Source of the DNA: SBAX01 sp043806315
GTDB taxonomy: Bacteria; Planctomycetota; Phycisphaerae; UBA1845
NCBI GenBank assembly: GCA_043806315.1
Contig: JAZDHF010000019.1
Location: forward strand, 1 to 41,265
Length of the DNA: 41,265 nucleotides
Direction: 5' to 3'
The notes beneath the pieces are model-generated. The model saw nothing but the letters and a program-made list of their open reading frames with translations, was not told where the DNA came from and did no database searches. Of this stretch, positions 19,640 through 27,494 are shown piece after piece (position 1 is the stretch's first letter; each line of letters starts with the position of its first letter). The translations under genes and the position numbers were made by a program.

Positions 19640-19779
19640 ATGCAGCCTTCGCCGATACCGTGGGTCTTCTCGCCTTATGGGATAGCGGCGTCTGCTCGGC
19701 GATGAAGATCAAAGGTCGAAGTTCAAAGTTCGAAGAAGGGTTGGGTAGGAACGCACCCCTTTTGCTCTTCGATCTTTGA
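19636..19779 (+). pseudogene. Truncated PIN-domain toxin (VapC-like)
   Basis: From the GTG at 19636, which overlaps the antitoxin stop, the frame reads NAAFADTVGLLALWDSG. This is the first beta strand and helix of a PIN domain with the first catalytic Asp (FADTVGLLALWD). About 21 codons in, at 19700, it runs into the second 86-bp repeat and ends at a TGA within it (19777-19779). The remaining roughly 110 residues and the other acidic residues are missing from the window. The insertion or recombination of the repeat is the simplest explanation. A toxin without its active site should be harmless. Confidence 0.72.
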
Positions 19780-19785
19780 ACTTCG
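19700..19785. repeat. 86-bp MITE-like repeat, copy 2
   Basis: Near-perfect copy (85 of 86) of 19249-19334, in the same orientation. It replaces the body of the PIN toxin gene. Deletion between direct copies or insertion of this element would explain the loss. Immediately after it comes the GCGCTTGGGGTTCGGA dispersed string, then the selenoprotein gene's Shine-Dalgarno. Confidence 0.85.
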
Positions 19786-19843
19786 AACTTCGTTTTCGGC
19801 CCCGCGCTGGCGCTTGGGGTTCGGATAAGAGGAGGTTCCCAAG

Positions 19844-20080
19844 ATGAATATCACGATCAAGTATTGCGTGCAATGAAACTACCTTCCCACAGCCGCCGGT
19901 CTGGCGGAGGCAATCAAGGAGAAATTCGGCGTCGATTCCAAGCTGATCGAAGGCTCCGGCGGCGTGTTCGACGTGCACGTGGACGGGACGCAGATTTGGA
20001 GCAAGGGCGACATCGGGCGGTTCCCGGAACACAGGGAGATTCTCGACAAGATCACAGGGGTGACCGCGAAGGCGAAGTAG
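19844..20080 (+). CDS. selW: SelW-like Rdx-family selenoprotein with in-frame UGA
   Basis: 78 residues when TGA at 19874-19876 is read as selenocysteine. The frame opens with MNITIKYCVQ, then U11, then NYLPTAAGLAEAIKEKFG, so Cys8 and Sec11 form the CxxU redox motif exactly where SelW/SelT/SelH-type Rdx proteins have CxxC or CxxU. The rest also fits the family: a thioredoxin-like fold with SGGVFDVHVDGTQIWSKGDI and GRFPEHREILDKI, stopping at TAG 20078-20080. The Shine-Dalgarno AGAGGAGG (19828-19835) is strong and eight bases from the ATG. A SECIS-like hairpin follows the UGA. The likely role is a small cytosolic thiol-redox protein. A simple nonsense mutation is the alternative, but the exact position makes it unlikely. 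No sel genes are in the window. Confidence 0.92.
19877..19919 (+). promoter_or_regulatory. Bacterial SECIS-like hairpin after the UGA
   Basis: Directly downstream of the UGA, CCGCC (19893-19897) pairs with GGCGG (19903-19907) around the loop GGTCT, and CCTT (19882-19885) can pair with AAGG (19916-19919) outside. The loop Gs lie 22-23 bases after the UGA. Bacterial SECIS elements are known to sit just after the UGA with a G near the start of a small apical loop, and this fits. Pairing was judged by eye, not by folding software. Confidence 0.7.
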
Positions 20081-20134
20081 CGCTGGGCTCCTACCGAGCT
20101 GCAGGCTTCAGTCCGCGCGGATCGCAAGCACGCC

Positions 20135-20875
20135 ATGACTGCTTCCGTTACTTGGCTTGGCCATTCAGCTTTTCGATTGACGCTCCCCGACGAGCGGGTC
20201 ATCCTCATCGACCCGTGGCTGGCGGAGAACCCGGCCTGTCCGGCGAATCTCAAGAAGCCGACTCGCTGCGACTTCATCGTGATGACCCACGGCCACCCGG
20301 ACCACGTGGACGACGTGCCCGAGTTGGTCCGCAGGTTCGATCCCATCGTCGTGGCCAACTACGACCTGTGCATGGCCATGCAGAACCGGATCGGCAAGGG
20401 CCGCTACGAGTGGATGAACACCGGCGGCACGCACACGGTCGACGGAGTCCGATTCTCGCTCACCCAGGCGTTCCACTCCTCCGGCGTTTACAGCCCGGAA
20501 GGCCCGACGTATGGCGGAATGCCCAACGGCGTCGTCATTGCCATCGAGGGATTGGCCGCCGTCTATCACGCGGGTGACACTGATGTTTTCTCCGACATGA
20601 AGCTCATCGCCCAGTTGTTCACTCCCAAGATTTGCATCCTGCCGATCGGGGACCGCTTCACGATGGGCGCTCGCGGAGCGGCGTTGGCCGCGGAGATGCT
20701 TCAGCCCGCCGCGATCATCCCCGGTCATTACAAGACCTTCCCCTTCCTCGCCCAATCCGCCGACGCCTTCCGCGAGGCCTTGCCAGCGAACTTACGAAGC
20801 CGCCTGTTCGTGCCCGATGTCGGCGAGCCGCTCGACTGGACGGCCACGGGCGTCGCCTTGAAGCCACACGCCTGA
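20135..20875 (+). CDS. UPF0173-type metal-dependent hydrolase
   Basis: 246 residues of the metallo-beta-lactamase fold. The start VTWLGHSAFRLTLPDERVIL is typical of UPF0173 proteins. The metal site THGHPDHVDD (HxHxDH) is at about residues 50-59. The second histidine set includes HAGDTDVF and the C-terminal IPGHY. The substrate is unknown; relatives include lactonase- and phosphodiesterase-like enzymes. It starts 54 bases after the selenoprotein on the same strand, so the two may be co-transcribed, but no functional link is documented by the sequence. Confidence 0.9.
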   Translation: MTASVTWLGHSAFRLTLPDERVILIDPWLAENPACPANLKKPTRCDFIVMTHGHPDHVDDVPELVRRFDPIVVANYDLCMAMQNRIGKGRYEWMNTGGTHTVDGVRFSLTQAFHSSGVYSPEGPTYGGMPNGVVIAIEGLAAVYHAGDTDVFSDMKLIAQLFTPKICILPIGDRFTMGARGAALAAEMLQPAAIIPGHYKTFPFLAQSADAFREALPANLRSRLFVPDVGEPLDWTATGVALKPHA

Positions 20876-21701
20876 GCCGCGGGCGGAACGTGGTCCCGGC
20901 GCGACGGGCGCCCGCTCTAAGGGCGACCCGTAGTTTGCGCGTGCTACGCCACATTGCGCGAGGGGCATAACACGAACGCCCCATGCACGTGCCGACTCCG
21001 TGGTAAGTCCGGCAGGCTGGGGCGTCGCGTGTTAAACCGTTACAAACGCCGTTCGCAGAGCCTTTGCACAGCCCTCGAACGGCCTTCAATTCATGCCGTC
21101 GCCGCCTCCACGCCCCGCGCCCGACGTTGCTTCATCGGCGTGCTCCCGGTAGGTTCCCTTGAGCAAGTCACGGATCGTGGAGGCCCGCGGGGTGTCCACC
21201 TGCCGAGCCACGTCGGCGATGGTGAGATCGTGCCGACGCCGGCGCAACAGGAAGCGTACAAGCCCTGAGGCGCCCTGACGGCCTTCCCCGCGTCCCCGAC
21301 GCACCCGCGAGGGGCCGGCAAACGGTCTCGCAGGCCGTCGCCGGAGCGTTGGGGGCATGGTTTGGAACCCTAACGGTTTTCTGAAAGAGAGGCTTGACTC
21401 GCGAACGCCGGCGCGGTAACCTACTCGCCGTTGTCGGCGGATCTGCCGGGTGAGAGAGGGGCTCAACGCCCCACCCTCTTCTGCGTCGAGCTTGGGCCGG
21501 AGCCAGTCGCGGATCCCCGAGCTAATAGTGGGAAGAACTCTGCTGTGACCACGTTAGACGTGGCCGCAGTTGGCGTTTGTGGGATTGGCGGCAACCCTGA
21601 TTCCTCGGGCGCAACAGTTTTCGCGCGCCTTGCGTGGTGGGTCGGAGTGGTTGGGATACTGTACCGTGATCGGCGCCAGAAAACATCGTGTTCGGCGAGA
21701 G
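20876..21701. other. Long gap with no supported gene
   Basis: G/C-rich with short hairpins. The best hint of coding is on the minus strand at about 21086-21260, where a frame reads HDLTIADVARQVDTPRASTIRDLLKG. This is reminiscent of a helix-turn-helix, but it has no flanking domain and the upstream part is Arg-rich low-complexity translation. I treat it as a possible relic at best. The right end holds the upstream region of the SUMF1-type gene. Confidence 0.35.
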
Positions 21702-23021
21702 ATGGCGTGCCTGTTTTCTGGCGCTCTAAGCATCTTCTGCGTTGAACTCACTGTGGAGGGGACGCGAGCAGCACCACCCGAAGGAATGGTCATTATTTCA
21801 GGCGGCGAGTTTGAAATGGGCGACCACCACGACAACATGGGTTGGTGTTTACCTATACACACCGTGACTCTCGACGCATTCTCGATGGATCGTCACGAAG
21901 TAACAAACCAGCGGTACGCCGAAGGGCTGAATTGGGCCTTGGCCCAGGGTCTGATTTACGTCGGTGGCGACAATGTCGTGTACGGAAGTGGAAACAGCCT
22001 TGCGTACTGCGACACCACGACAAGTTCTTCGTTCAGCCGCATCACTTGGAACGCCAACACGTTCGGGGTAGTCGGGCAGGAGCTGCCTTCCGGTGATCCC
22101 GGGAACAAGACCAACCACCCGATGGTAAGGGTTTCATGGTTCGGGGCGGCGGCGTATTCCAACTGGCGAAGCGCTATGCAGGGGGGCACGCCGAGCTATG
22201 ACACGAGCACATGGGCGTGTAACTTCAGCGCGAACGGGTATCGCCTTCCCAGCGAAGCCGAGTGGGAGTACGCAGCCCGAGGGAATCGGCAGTGTGAGAA
22301 TGGGCCTCCTATTGCCCCGGAGGATCACTATTGCCGTTACCACTGTGGAAACAATATCGATGGCTCGAAGGCGAATTACTGGAATTCCGCCGACCCTTAC
22401 GAGACGGGGGATTACCCCTGGACGACACCGCTGGGCTACTACGCGGCGAATGGCTACGGGCTCTATGACATCGCGGGGAACGTCTGGGAGTGGTGCAACG
22501 ACTGGTACGCCGACTACCCGAGCCAACCGCTGACAAATCCGAGGGGACCCGAAAACGGCCAATTCGGGCGCGTGGTTAGGGGAGGAGCATGGGACGCACA
22601 GGACTATGATTTGCGATGCGCGATCCGAAGCTACGTCATGCCTGCCGACCGAGTTGGCTTCGCCGGGTTTCGGTTGGGGAGCAGCGCGAACGGTGCCTGC
22701 TGCTTGGTCAACGGAACCTGCCAGAACCTATTCGACCACCAGTGCAGCGCCCAGAATGGCGCCTTCCATGGGCGCGGATCGACCTGCGATGCAGACCGGG
22801 ATGCGGACTATATTGCCGACCTCTGCGACAACTGCCCGTCGGCTTCGAATCCCGGTCAGAGCGATCTTGACAACGATGGTATCGGCGATGCGTGCGATCC
22901 CTGCACCCTGGTCAACGATGTCTGCATTCCGACGTTGTCCGAGTGGGGTATGGTGGCGATGGCGGCGCTGATGCTCACGGCCGGGGCGGTGGTTGTGTCG
23001 CGTCGGCGGGCGGTGCGGTAG
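21702..23021 (+). CDS. SUMF1/FGE-type secreted protein with IPTL-CTERM
   Basis: About 439 residues. A short signal peptide (residues 1-24) is followed by a formylglycine-generating-enzyme-like C-type lectin fold: GEFEMGDH, HEVTNQRYAEGLNW, NHPMVRVSWFGAAAYSNW, YRLPSEAEWEYAARG, NGYGLYDIAGNVWEWCNDWY, VVRGGAWD and GFAGFRLG. The paired Cys of true FGE is not seen, so catalysis is doubtful; binding or iron-type chemistry is possible. Next come a Cys-rich region and a thrombospondin-3-like Ca repeat (SDLDNDGIGDACDPC). The C-terminus IPTLSEWGMVAMAALML followed by RRRAVR is the IPTL-CTERM sorting tail, so it is probably processed at the cell surface. The start is uncertain: ATG 21702 or GTG 21666. Confidence 0.82.
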   Translation: MACLFSGALSIFCVELTVEGTRAAPPEGMVIISGGEFEMGDHHDNMGWCLPIHTVTLDAFSMDRHEVTNQRYAEGLNWALAQGLIYVGGDNVVYGSGNSLAYCDTTTSSSFSRITWNANTFGVVGQELPSGDPGNKTNHPMVRVSWFGAAAYSNWRSAMQGGTPSYDTSTWACNFSANGYRLPSEAEWEYAARGNRQCENGPPIAPEDHYCRYHCGNNIDGSKANYWNSADPYETGDYPWTTPLGYYAANGYGLYDIAGNVWEWCNDWYADYPSQPLTNPRGPENGQFGRVVRGGAWDAQDYDLRCAIRSYVMPADRVGFAGFRLGSSANGACCLVNGTCQNLFDHQCSAQNGAFHGRGSTCDADRDADYIADLCDNCPSASNPGQSDLDNDGIGDACDPCTLVNDVCIPTLSEWGMVAMAALMLTAGAVVVSRRRAVR

Positions 23022-23206
23022 CGTGATCAGAGCGGGGAGCGGAAGCGACCCGATGTCGTGGTTCTCGGTGGGCCGGGGTGGCACTGTTGGACATTGAGTG
23101 ACAGTGTGTGCCACTGCTCTGAGAGCAGTGGGTTTGTTGCGGAGGAAAGACCACTGCTGAAACAGCAGTGGCACACGGGCCTCTCCCCCAGCGGGGGAGA
23201 GGGGTT
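23022..23206. repeat. REPIN-like double hairpin and hairpin repeat
   Basis: Two hairpins, 23111-23131 and 23151-23171, each have CCACTGCT/AGCAGTGG stems with loops CTGAG and GAAAC. Together they lie inside a 13-base inverted repeat starting GTGTGCCACTGCT (23106-23118 and 23164-23176), a REPIN-like layout. A CTCTCCCCC/GGGGGAGAG hairpin follows at 23181-23200, matching the one at window position 134. Confidence 0.7.
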
Positions 23207-23550
23207 CTAGTACTACAACGCCATGTTTCGTTGTCGCGAAGACGAGCCGATGGGCAACCCCGTTCACGGGGTTTCCCCGCGCAAGCGGGCATCAGGCCAG
23301 CCCTTTAGGGCTGGTTGTACGCGGCGGGGCGGTTTTCCGCAGCCCGTTTCAACGGGCTTGCCCCGATCCGTTCGGCGTTTGTCGTACGCGACAAGGAGGA
23401 AAGCCCGTTGAAACGGGCTGAGGGAGGGGTTTGGGGTCGATCGCGTTACGAGCCGTAAACGGCTGGCCTGAGGCGCCGCCTTCGGCGGCGGGAAGGCCGC
23501 TAAAGCGGCCTCACTCGTCGCCCGCCAATGAATTAGCGTTGTAGTGCTAG
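23207..23550. mobile_element. MITE-like element flanked by CTAG duplications
   Basis: CTAG (23207-23210) and CTAG (23547-23550) flank inverted ends TACTACAACGC and CACTACAACGC. The uninterrupted target GAGAGGGGTTCTAG followed by GATGCACT exists at 174-199, an empty-site comparison that marks insertion with a 4-base duplication. The 336-bp interior is a mosaic of hairpins, including CCCCGTTCACGGGG, inverted copies of GCCCGTT-CAACGGGC type and GCCGCCTTCGGCGGC. It has no transposase. A CTAG duplication is what IS5-group transposases make, so one may mobilise it in trans. Confidence 0.8.
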
Positions 23551-23788
23551 GATGCACTCTTAACCCCGGTATTCGATGGGCGTGGATGTGCCTGGTCCGC
23601 TCCCTCACGGTCGCGGCTCTGATTCGTCCGGACGCTGCCGGCGACGGCGCCCAGGTGGAAATCCTGGCCGATATCGCCCGAACGTTTCGGCACGAGGAGA
23701 TCCGTCAGAAAGCGGTCGAGGTCCGCAGCTACATTGAGCTTTTGGCCCTGGTTCGCACGCAAGGCGAGCCCGGCAAGCCGCTCGTACA
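23551..23788. other. Short ORF of doubtful status before the lipoprotein gene
   Basis: An 82-codon frame (23544-23792) ends by overlapping the ATG of the next gene (ATGA). Its last 50 residues, EILADIARTFRHEEIRQKAVE and onward, look helical and plausibly coded, but the first part translates the GTCCGCTCCC dispersed repeat. I recognise no family. It could be the C-terminal remnant of a lost gene. Confidence 0.3.
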
Positions 23789-24754
23789 ATGAAAGAACAT
23801 TCGGTGCTGTACCGAGCGTGTCGGCCAATCGTCGATCTAGCACAGATCGTCCTTTTGTGTAGCGTCGCGGCTTGTCCGCGGCGAGGACCGTTTTGCGCCG
23901 CCCACAAGGGGCGACGCTACATCATTGCAATACCTGGTCTACTCGTCGCCCTCGCGCTTTTTGCCGGATGCCACAGGGCGAGCCGCAGTCCCGCGCCGAG
24001 TCCGCGAATCGAACGTTCGAAGTGGGTGGGAGCGAGGAATCCGGTCGATCTCCGCGACGCGCAGGAACGCTCCGCGGCATCCGATCCTCTTGGTTTCCTG
24101 AAGATGTGCCGGGAGCACTACCTGGCGACGGTCCGCGACTACCGATGTCTTTTCCACATTCGTGAGCGATTCAAAAGCGCCGAGCCGGGCGAGACGGATG
24201 AGGAACAACAAATCGCGGTGGGGTATCGCGAGCAGCCGTACAGCGTGGACATGCGATGGCTCAGGAATGCGGCAGGTGCGGCTCGTGTAAGCTACGTGGC
24301 CGGTCGGTGGGCGCGCGGCGGCCGCGAGATGGCGTTGATCGTGCCCAGCGGTGTGCTGGGGTTGTTCGCTCCGTGGGGAGTCAAGGGCGATATCCACGGA
24401 CCGGAGGTGCGGGCCGCCTCGAGACGATCCGTCGACCAATTCGGATTCAAGACCACCCTCGACCTGATCCTCCAATACTGCGAGACGGCGCGAGGCGATC
24501 CTGCGTTTGACCTTCGTTTCGTCGGAGGCGGGGAGCTCGACCATCGACCCTGCTTCGTGTTCGAGCGACGGCTGCCCTACGGCGACGCGGCGGGGGTCTA
24601 TCCCGATCGCCTGCTGGTCATCTACGTGGATCGGGAATGGCTGGTGCCGACCGGATGCTTCGCGTATGCGGATGAGGCCGGGGAGAGGCCGCTCGGCACC
24701 TACGTGACCACCGACGTGAAGTTCAACGTCGGGTTGACGGACGCGGATTTCTAA
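23789..24754 (+). CDS. DUF1571 lipoprotein
   Basis: 321 residues. DUF1571, a family frequent in planctomycetes, is recognisable from LKMCREHYLATVRDYRCLFH through YREQPYSVDMRW, FVGGGELDHRPCFVFERRLP and YPDRLLVIYVDREWLVP to the C-terminus. The role is unknown; it is probably an envelope protein. A lipoprotein signal IPGLLVALALFAGC ends at Cys61, but it is preceded by about 46 residues, much of them encoded by a 62-bp palindromic repeat. No ATG, GTG or TTG lies in frame between the repeat and the signal, so the upstream ATG at 23789 has to be used or the native start has been lost. Confidence 0.82.
   Translation: MKEHSVLYRACRPIVDLAQIVLLCSVAACPRRGPFCAAHKGRRYIIAIPGLLVALALFAGCHRASRSPAPSPRIERSKWVGARNPVDLRDAQERSAASDPLGFLKMCREHYLATVRDYRCLFHIRERFKSAEPGETDEEQQIAVGYREQPYSVDMRWLRNAAGAARVSYVAGRWARGGREMALIVPSGVLGLFAPWGVKGDIHGPEVRAASRRSVDQFGFKTTLDLILQYCETARGDPAFDLRFVGGGELDHRPCFVFERRLPYGDAAGVYPDRLLVIYVDREWLVPTGCFAYADEAGERPLGTYVTTDVKFNVGLTDADF
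23859..23920. repeat. 62-bp palindromic repeat inside the lipoprotein N-terminus
   Basis: GTAGCGTCGC (23859-23868) and GCGACGCTAC (23911-23920) are perfect 10-base inverted ends. The unit is translated in frame as part of the leader of the DUF1571 gene. It resembles the GGCGC-type hairpins of the 10506-10725 repeats. Confidence 0.75.
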
Positions 24755-24762
24755 CGCGACCC

Positions 24763-24894
24763 CTAGTGCTCCGTCGCAGCCAAACTTTCGGGTTCGGTGT
24801 GTTGTGGCACAGCGGCCCTCCGCTGTGTCCTGCGGCCCAGCCGGGGGCGGCTGGGCCACACCTACCCGCAGAATTAGATGCGATGAAGCACTAG
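24763..24894. mobile_element. Second MITE-like element flanked by CTAG
   Basis: CTAG at 24763-24766 and 24891-24894 flank inverted ends TGCTCCGTCGC and TGCTTCATCGC (9 of 11). The 124-bp interior contains GCCCAGCC/GGCTGGGC and ACAGCGG/CCGCTGT stems. It sits between the convergent stops of the DUF1571 gene and the metalloprotease. Its ends differ from those of the element at 23207, so it is a distinct family using the same target type. Confidence 0.7.
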
Positions 24895-24895
24895 T

Positions 24896-27121
24896 CTATG
24901 GAGTGCACCTCCCGCAGCGGTCGCGGCAAAAGCCCGGGCCGCAAGTTCCATCCGGGCAATGGGTATTGTTGTTGCACGGCTCGCCGTCGTTCGCACCGCT
25001 GAGGCAAGTCCGCACGCACATGCCGCCGTCGCACGGGGCCGAGGTGTTGCACGGGGTCGTGCCGCAGGGCACAGTCGAGGGGCAAACGCAGGGGCCGGAG
25101 AAGGGATAGGCGAGACCCTTGAAGGCGTTCACGCCGGCCACAATATCCAAGGCGTTCACATCGCCGTTGAGGTCCGGGACGTTCGGTTGCAGTTGGGCCC
25201 AGGTCTTGCTCAGAGCGCCGGGCGCGCTCTTGAACTTGTCGACCAAGGCGACGACGTCGAGCGCGTCCGGTTGTACCTCAATCTCGGGTGGGTTGAAGAG
25301 CGGGGCAACGTCGGCATACCGCGCGGTGGCGAGAATGTTGCGGGGTGAAACCAGCGAGCAGGTCGCCTCGTTCCCCATGCAGTCGGCCGCGACGTTCTCC
25401 ACATTGTAGAACGAGCCGGGGATCACTTCGGCGCCGACGATGTGCACCAGGCCCTCGGTCGTCCAGTCGGTGTAATAGGGCGTGCATTGCAATCGGGCAG
25501 CCTGGAAGGCGCCGGCGCCCGGGTCGCCTTGGGATTCCAGAAACATGTTCGGCTTTCCGACCCAGCGTACGCAGCCCGCCGGGTCCGCGCAAGTCGGTCC
25601 GAACTCGAAGGCCGAGAAATCCGCGGGCGGGACGACAGGCGCATTGGAGAGATTCGGGTCGTTCAGGGACACGAGTCTGAGGCGAATGGCCGTCTGAGCG
25701 CCCGGCGCGGAGGTTGGGGACGTGGGCACCCAGATCGAAACAACGCGGTTCTTGTTGAAGATGGAAGGATCGCCCTGCGGCATCGGCGGGGGCTGGCACT
25801 CGTCGGGAGTTCCATTGCCGTCGGCATCGGGAGAAGAACCGGACGTCAGATCACAGGCGTCGGCCACGCCGTTGTGGTTGCAGTCCAGCGTGCCCGCCGC
25901 GTCGCAGGGGTCTCCGAAGCTCAAACAGGTCCGGGCGTCGCGGAATGCGGTCATTCCCGGAATGTCGTAGACGGGGTGGAAGCGGTTGCCCGAGGTGATC
26001 GTCGGGTTCATGGTCCAGCCGGGGCAAGTGCAGTGGATCGCGCTCCACACGTGACCGAGTTCATGGGCGGACAAGTCGGTCTTGCAAGCGAGGCTGGGGC
26101 ATCCGGCGGAATCGGACTCCACCAAACAATAGGCCGCGTCGATCAAGCACATCGTGCGCGTCATCGCCATGCCGATGATGCTCCCGGTGAGGTTCTTGCC
26201 GGTGAACAACTGCACGGCGTCGCGATGGATATTCCAGTCAACCGTGTCCCATCGATCGCGGAGTTGATTCAGCAGTCTGCCCGCGTCGAACGAGGCATAG
26301 GGGTCAGGTTCCGCGGTCCGCACGATGATCTGCGCGAGGATATGCCGGATGTTGAGGTCGCGTTCGTATTGCAGGTTCATCGTGTTGATGACGGTATTGA
26401 TCTGCGTCTCGACGGCCTGCACGCTGCCGTACTTTTGGAAGTATTCCACGTCGGCGTCGATCGCCAACTCGGAGATGAACAAAGGGCCGCTCGCGGCGGT
26501 GTTCGCCGACTCCGATGGGACTTCCTCGTCCGATGGGGGCGCGGCGATCGTGGCGCATGTTCCGCTGCTGGGCAGCACGTCGTCGTCGCGATAGAGTACG
26601 TATGAATCGGCGGCCGCCCCGGCGACGCGCCGGCCGATCGGCTCGATCCAGTGTCGATGGCCGTCCGGCAGCAACATCACGGCCCGAAGACCGTTCTCGT
26701 CCATTGACCCCGCGACGGCGCTGCCGTCGATCTCCAGGACTCGTCCGCGGTAGGTGGTGATCGGGCCGGGATCGACGCTCACGTAGGAGCCGTCGGCCAG
26801 TTGCGCGACCAGTTCGTAGTCGTCCGCGCGAACCGAAAACGGTTCGAGATCCAACGTGCGGATTTCGCCCCCGATCGGGACCGCCGCCTGAATCGTTGCC
26901 CCCGCGGTCTGCGCGAACCGGACCGTGACGATGTCGCTCGCGGCGAGGTTCAGCGCGACATTGGCGCCGGCCGAAACGACCGCGGGGTCATCCGATGTCA
27001 CGCGTTCGCCCGGCGGTTCGACGGCATGGGCAAGGAAACCGACGCACACGACGGTTCCCCACGCAACGACGACCGCAATCCCACGGCCACCCAGTCGACG
27101 GAACCAGCGATGGATGTTCAT
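24896..27121 (-). CDS. Secreted M12B-like zinc metalloprotease with dockerin-like repeats
   Basis: 741 residues. An N-terminal signal peptide (RGIAVVVAWGTVVCVGFLAHA) is followed by a propeptide-like domain of about 190 residues. The protease domain contains HELGHVWSAIH at 353-363 (HExxHxxxxxH, Glu354 catalytic), with a Met-turn candidate in WTMNPTI. The layout is reprolysin-like. After it come Cys-rich and Ca-binding segments (DCNHNGVADACD, DADGNGTPDECQ), a beta domain and a dockerin-like helix pair (VPDLNGDVNALDIVAGVNAF), then a Cys-rich tail. It probably degrades or processes extracellular protein. No immunity or inhibitor gene adjoins it. Confidence 0.82.
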   Translation of the reverse strand: MNIHRWFRRLGGRGIAVVVAWGTVVCVGFLAHAVEPPGERVTSDDPAVVSAGANVALNLAASDIVTVRFAQTAGATIQAAVPIGGEIRTLDLEPFSVRADDYELVAQLADGSYVSVDPGPITTYRGRVLEIDGSAVAGSMDENGLRAVMLLPDGHRHWIEPIGRRVAGAAADSYVLYRDDDVLPSSGTCATIAAPPSDEEVPSESANTAASGPLFISELAIDADVEYFQKYGSVQAVETQINTVINTMNLQYERDLNIRHILAQIIVRTAEPDPYASFDAGRLLNQLRDRWDTVDWNIHRDAVQLFTGKNLTGSIIGMAMTRTMCLIDAAYCLVESDSAGCPSLACKTDLSAHELGHVWSAIHCTCPGWTMNPTITSGNRFHPVYDIPGMTAFRDARTCLSFGDPCDAAGTLDCNHNGVADACDLTSGSSPDADGNGTPDECQPPPMPQGDPSIFNKNRVVSIWVPTSPTSAPGAQTAIRLRLVSLNDPNLSNAPVVPPADFSAFEFGPTCADPAGCVRWVGKPNMFLESQGDPGAGAFQAARLQCTPYYTDWTTEGLVHIVGAEVIPGSFYNVENVAADCMGNEATCSLVSPRNILATARYADVAPLFNPPEIEVQPDALDVVALVDKFKSAPGALSKTWAQLQPNVPDLNGDVNALDIVAGVNAFKGLAYPFSGPCVCPSTVPCGTTPCNTSAPCDGGMCVRTCLSGANDGEPCNNNTHCPDGTCGPGFCRDRCGRCTP

Positions 27122-27494
27122 GGTATGAACGCGCCCCCGCGTGCCACTTCCTCCGCCCCCGGCCGGGGTTGCCTCGTTCGCGCAGCCAGACCCTGGGCCG
27201 AGCGTCTCGCCTCGCTTGCCGGACCCTCTTCTATTATCCGCGTGTGCGGGCGAATTTCAAGCGGGACGCCGCCCCGACAGTCGCGGTGGGTCCGCGTCAG
27301 GGCTGTGGGTGGATTTTTCAGGCGCTGGGTGCCCCATCGCTTGCGGTGGGGGGACTGATGCTCAGCTCCGTGATCGTCCCATGAATGCCCGGATGAGCGG
27401 TTGCACCACTCTGCCGAGTCAGTCCCCCAGCCCAAGGGCTGGGGCAACCCAAGCCACCTCTGAAGGGTGGAGCTTATCAAGCTAACGGCCGAGG
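27122..27494. other. Gap with two hairpin repeats
   Basis: No gene is supported. A strong hairpin CCCCAGCCC/GGGCTGGGG sits at 27425-27444, and a second stem CCACC/GGTGG lies in 27455-27471. Both are of the dispersed-repeat kind and lack T-runs. The left part should hold the promoter of the minus-strand metalloprotease, which I cannot place with confidence. Confidence 0.5.

Noticed and set aside
19864..20577. 237-codon frame overlapping the SelW-like gene and the UPF0173 gene
   Set aside because: Different frame from both; Arg-rich translation with no family, while both overlapped genes have clear families and ribosome-binding sites.
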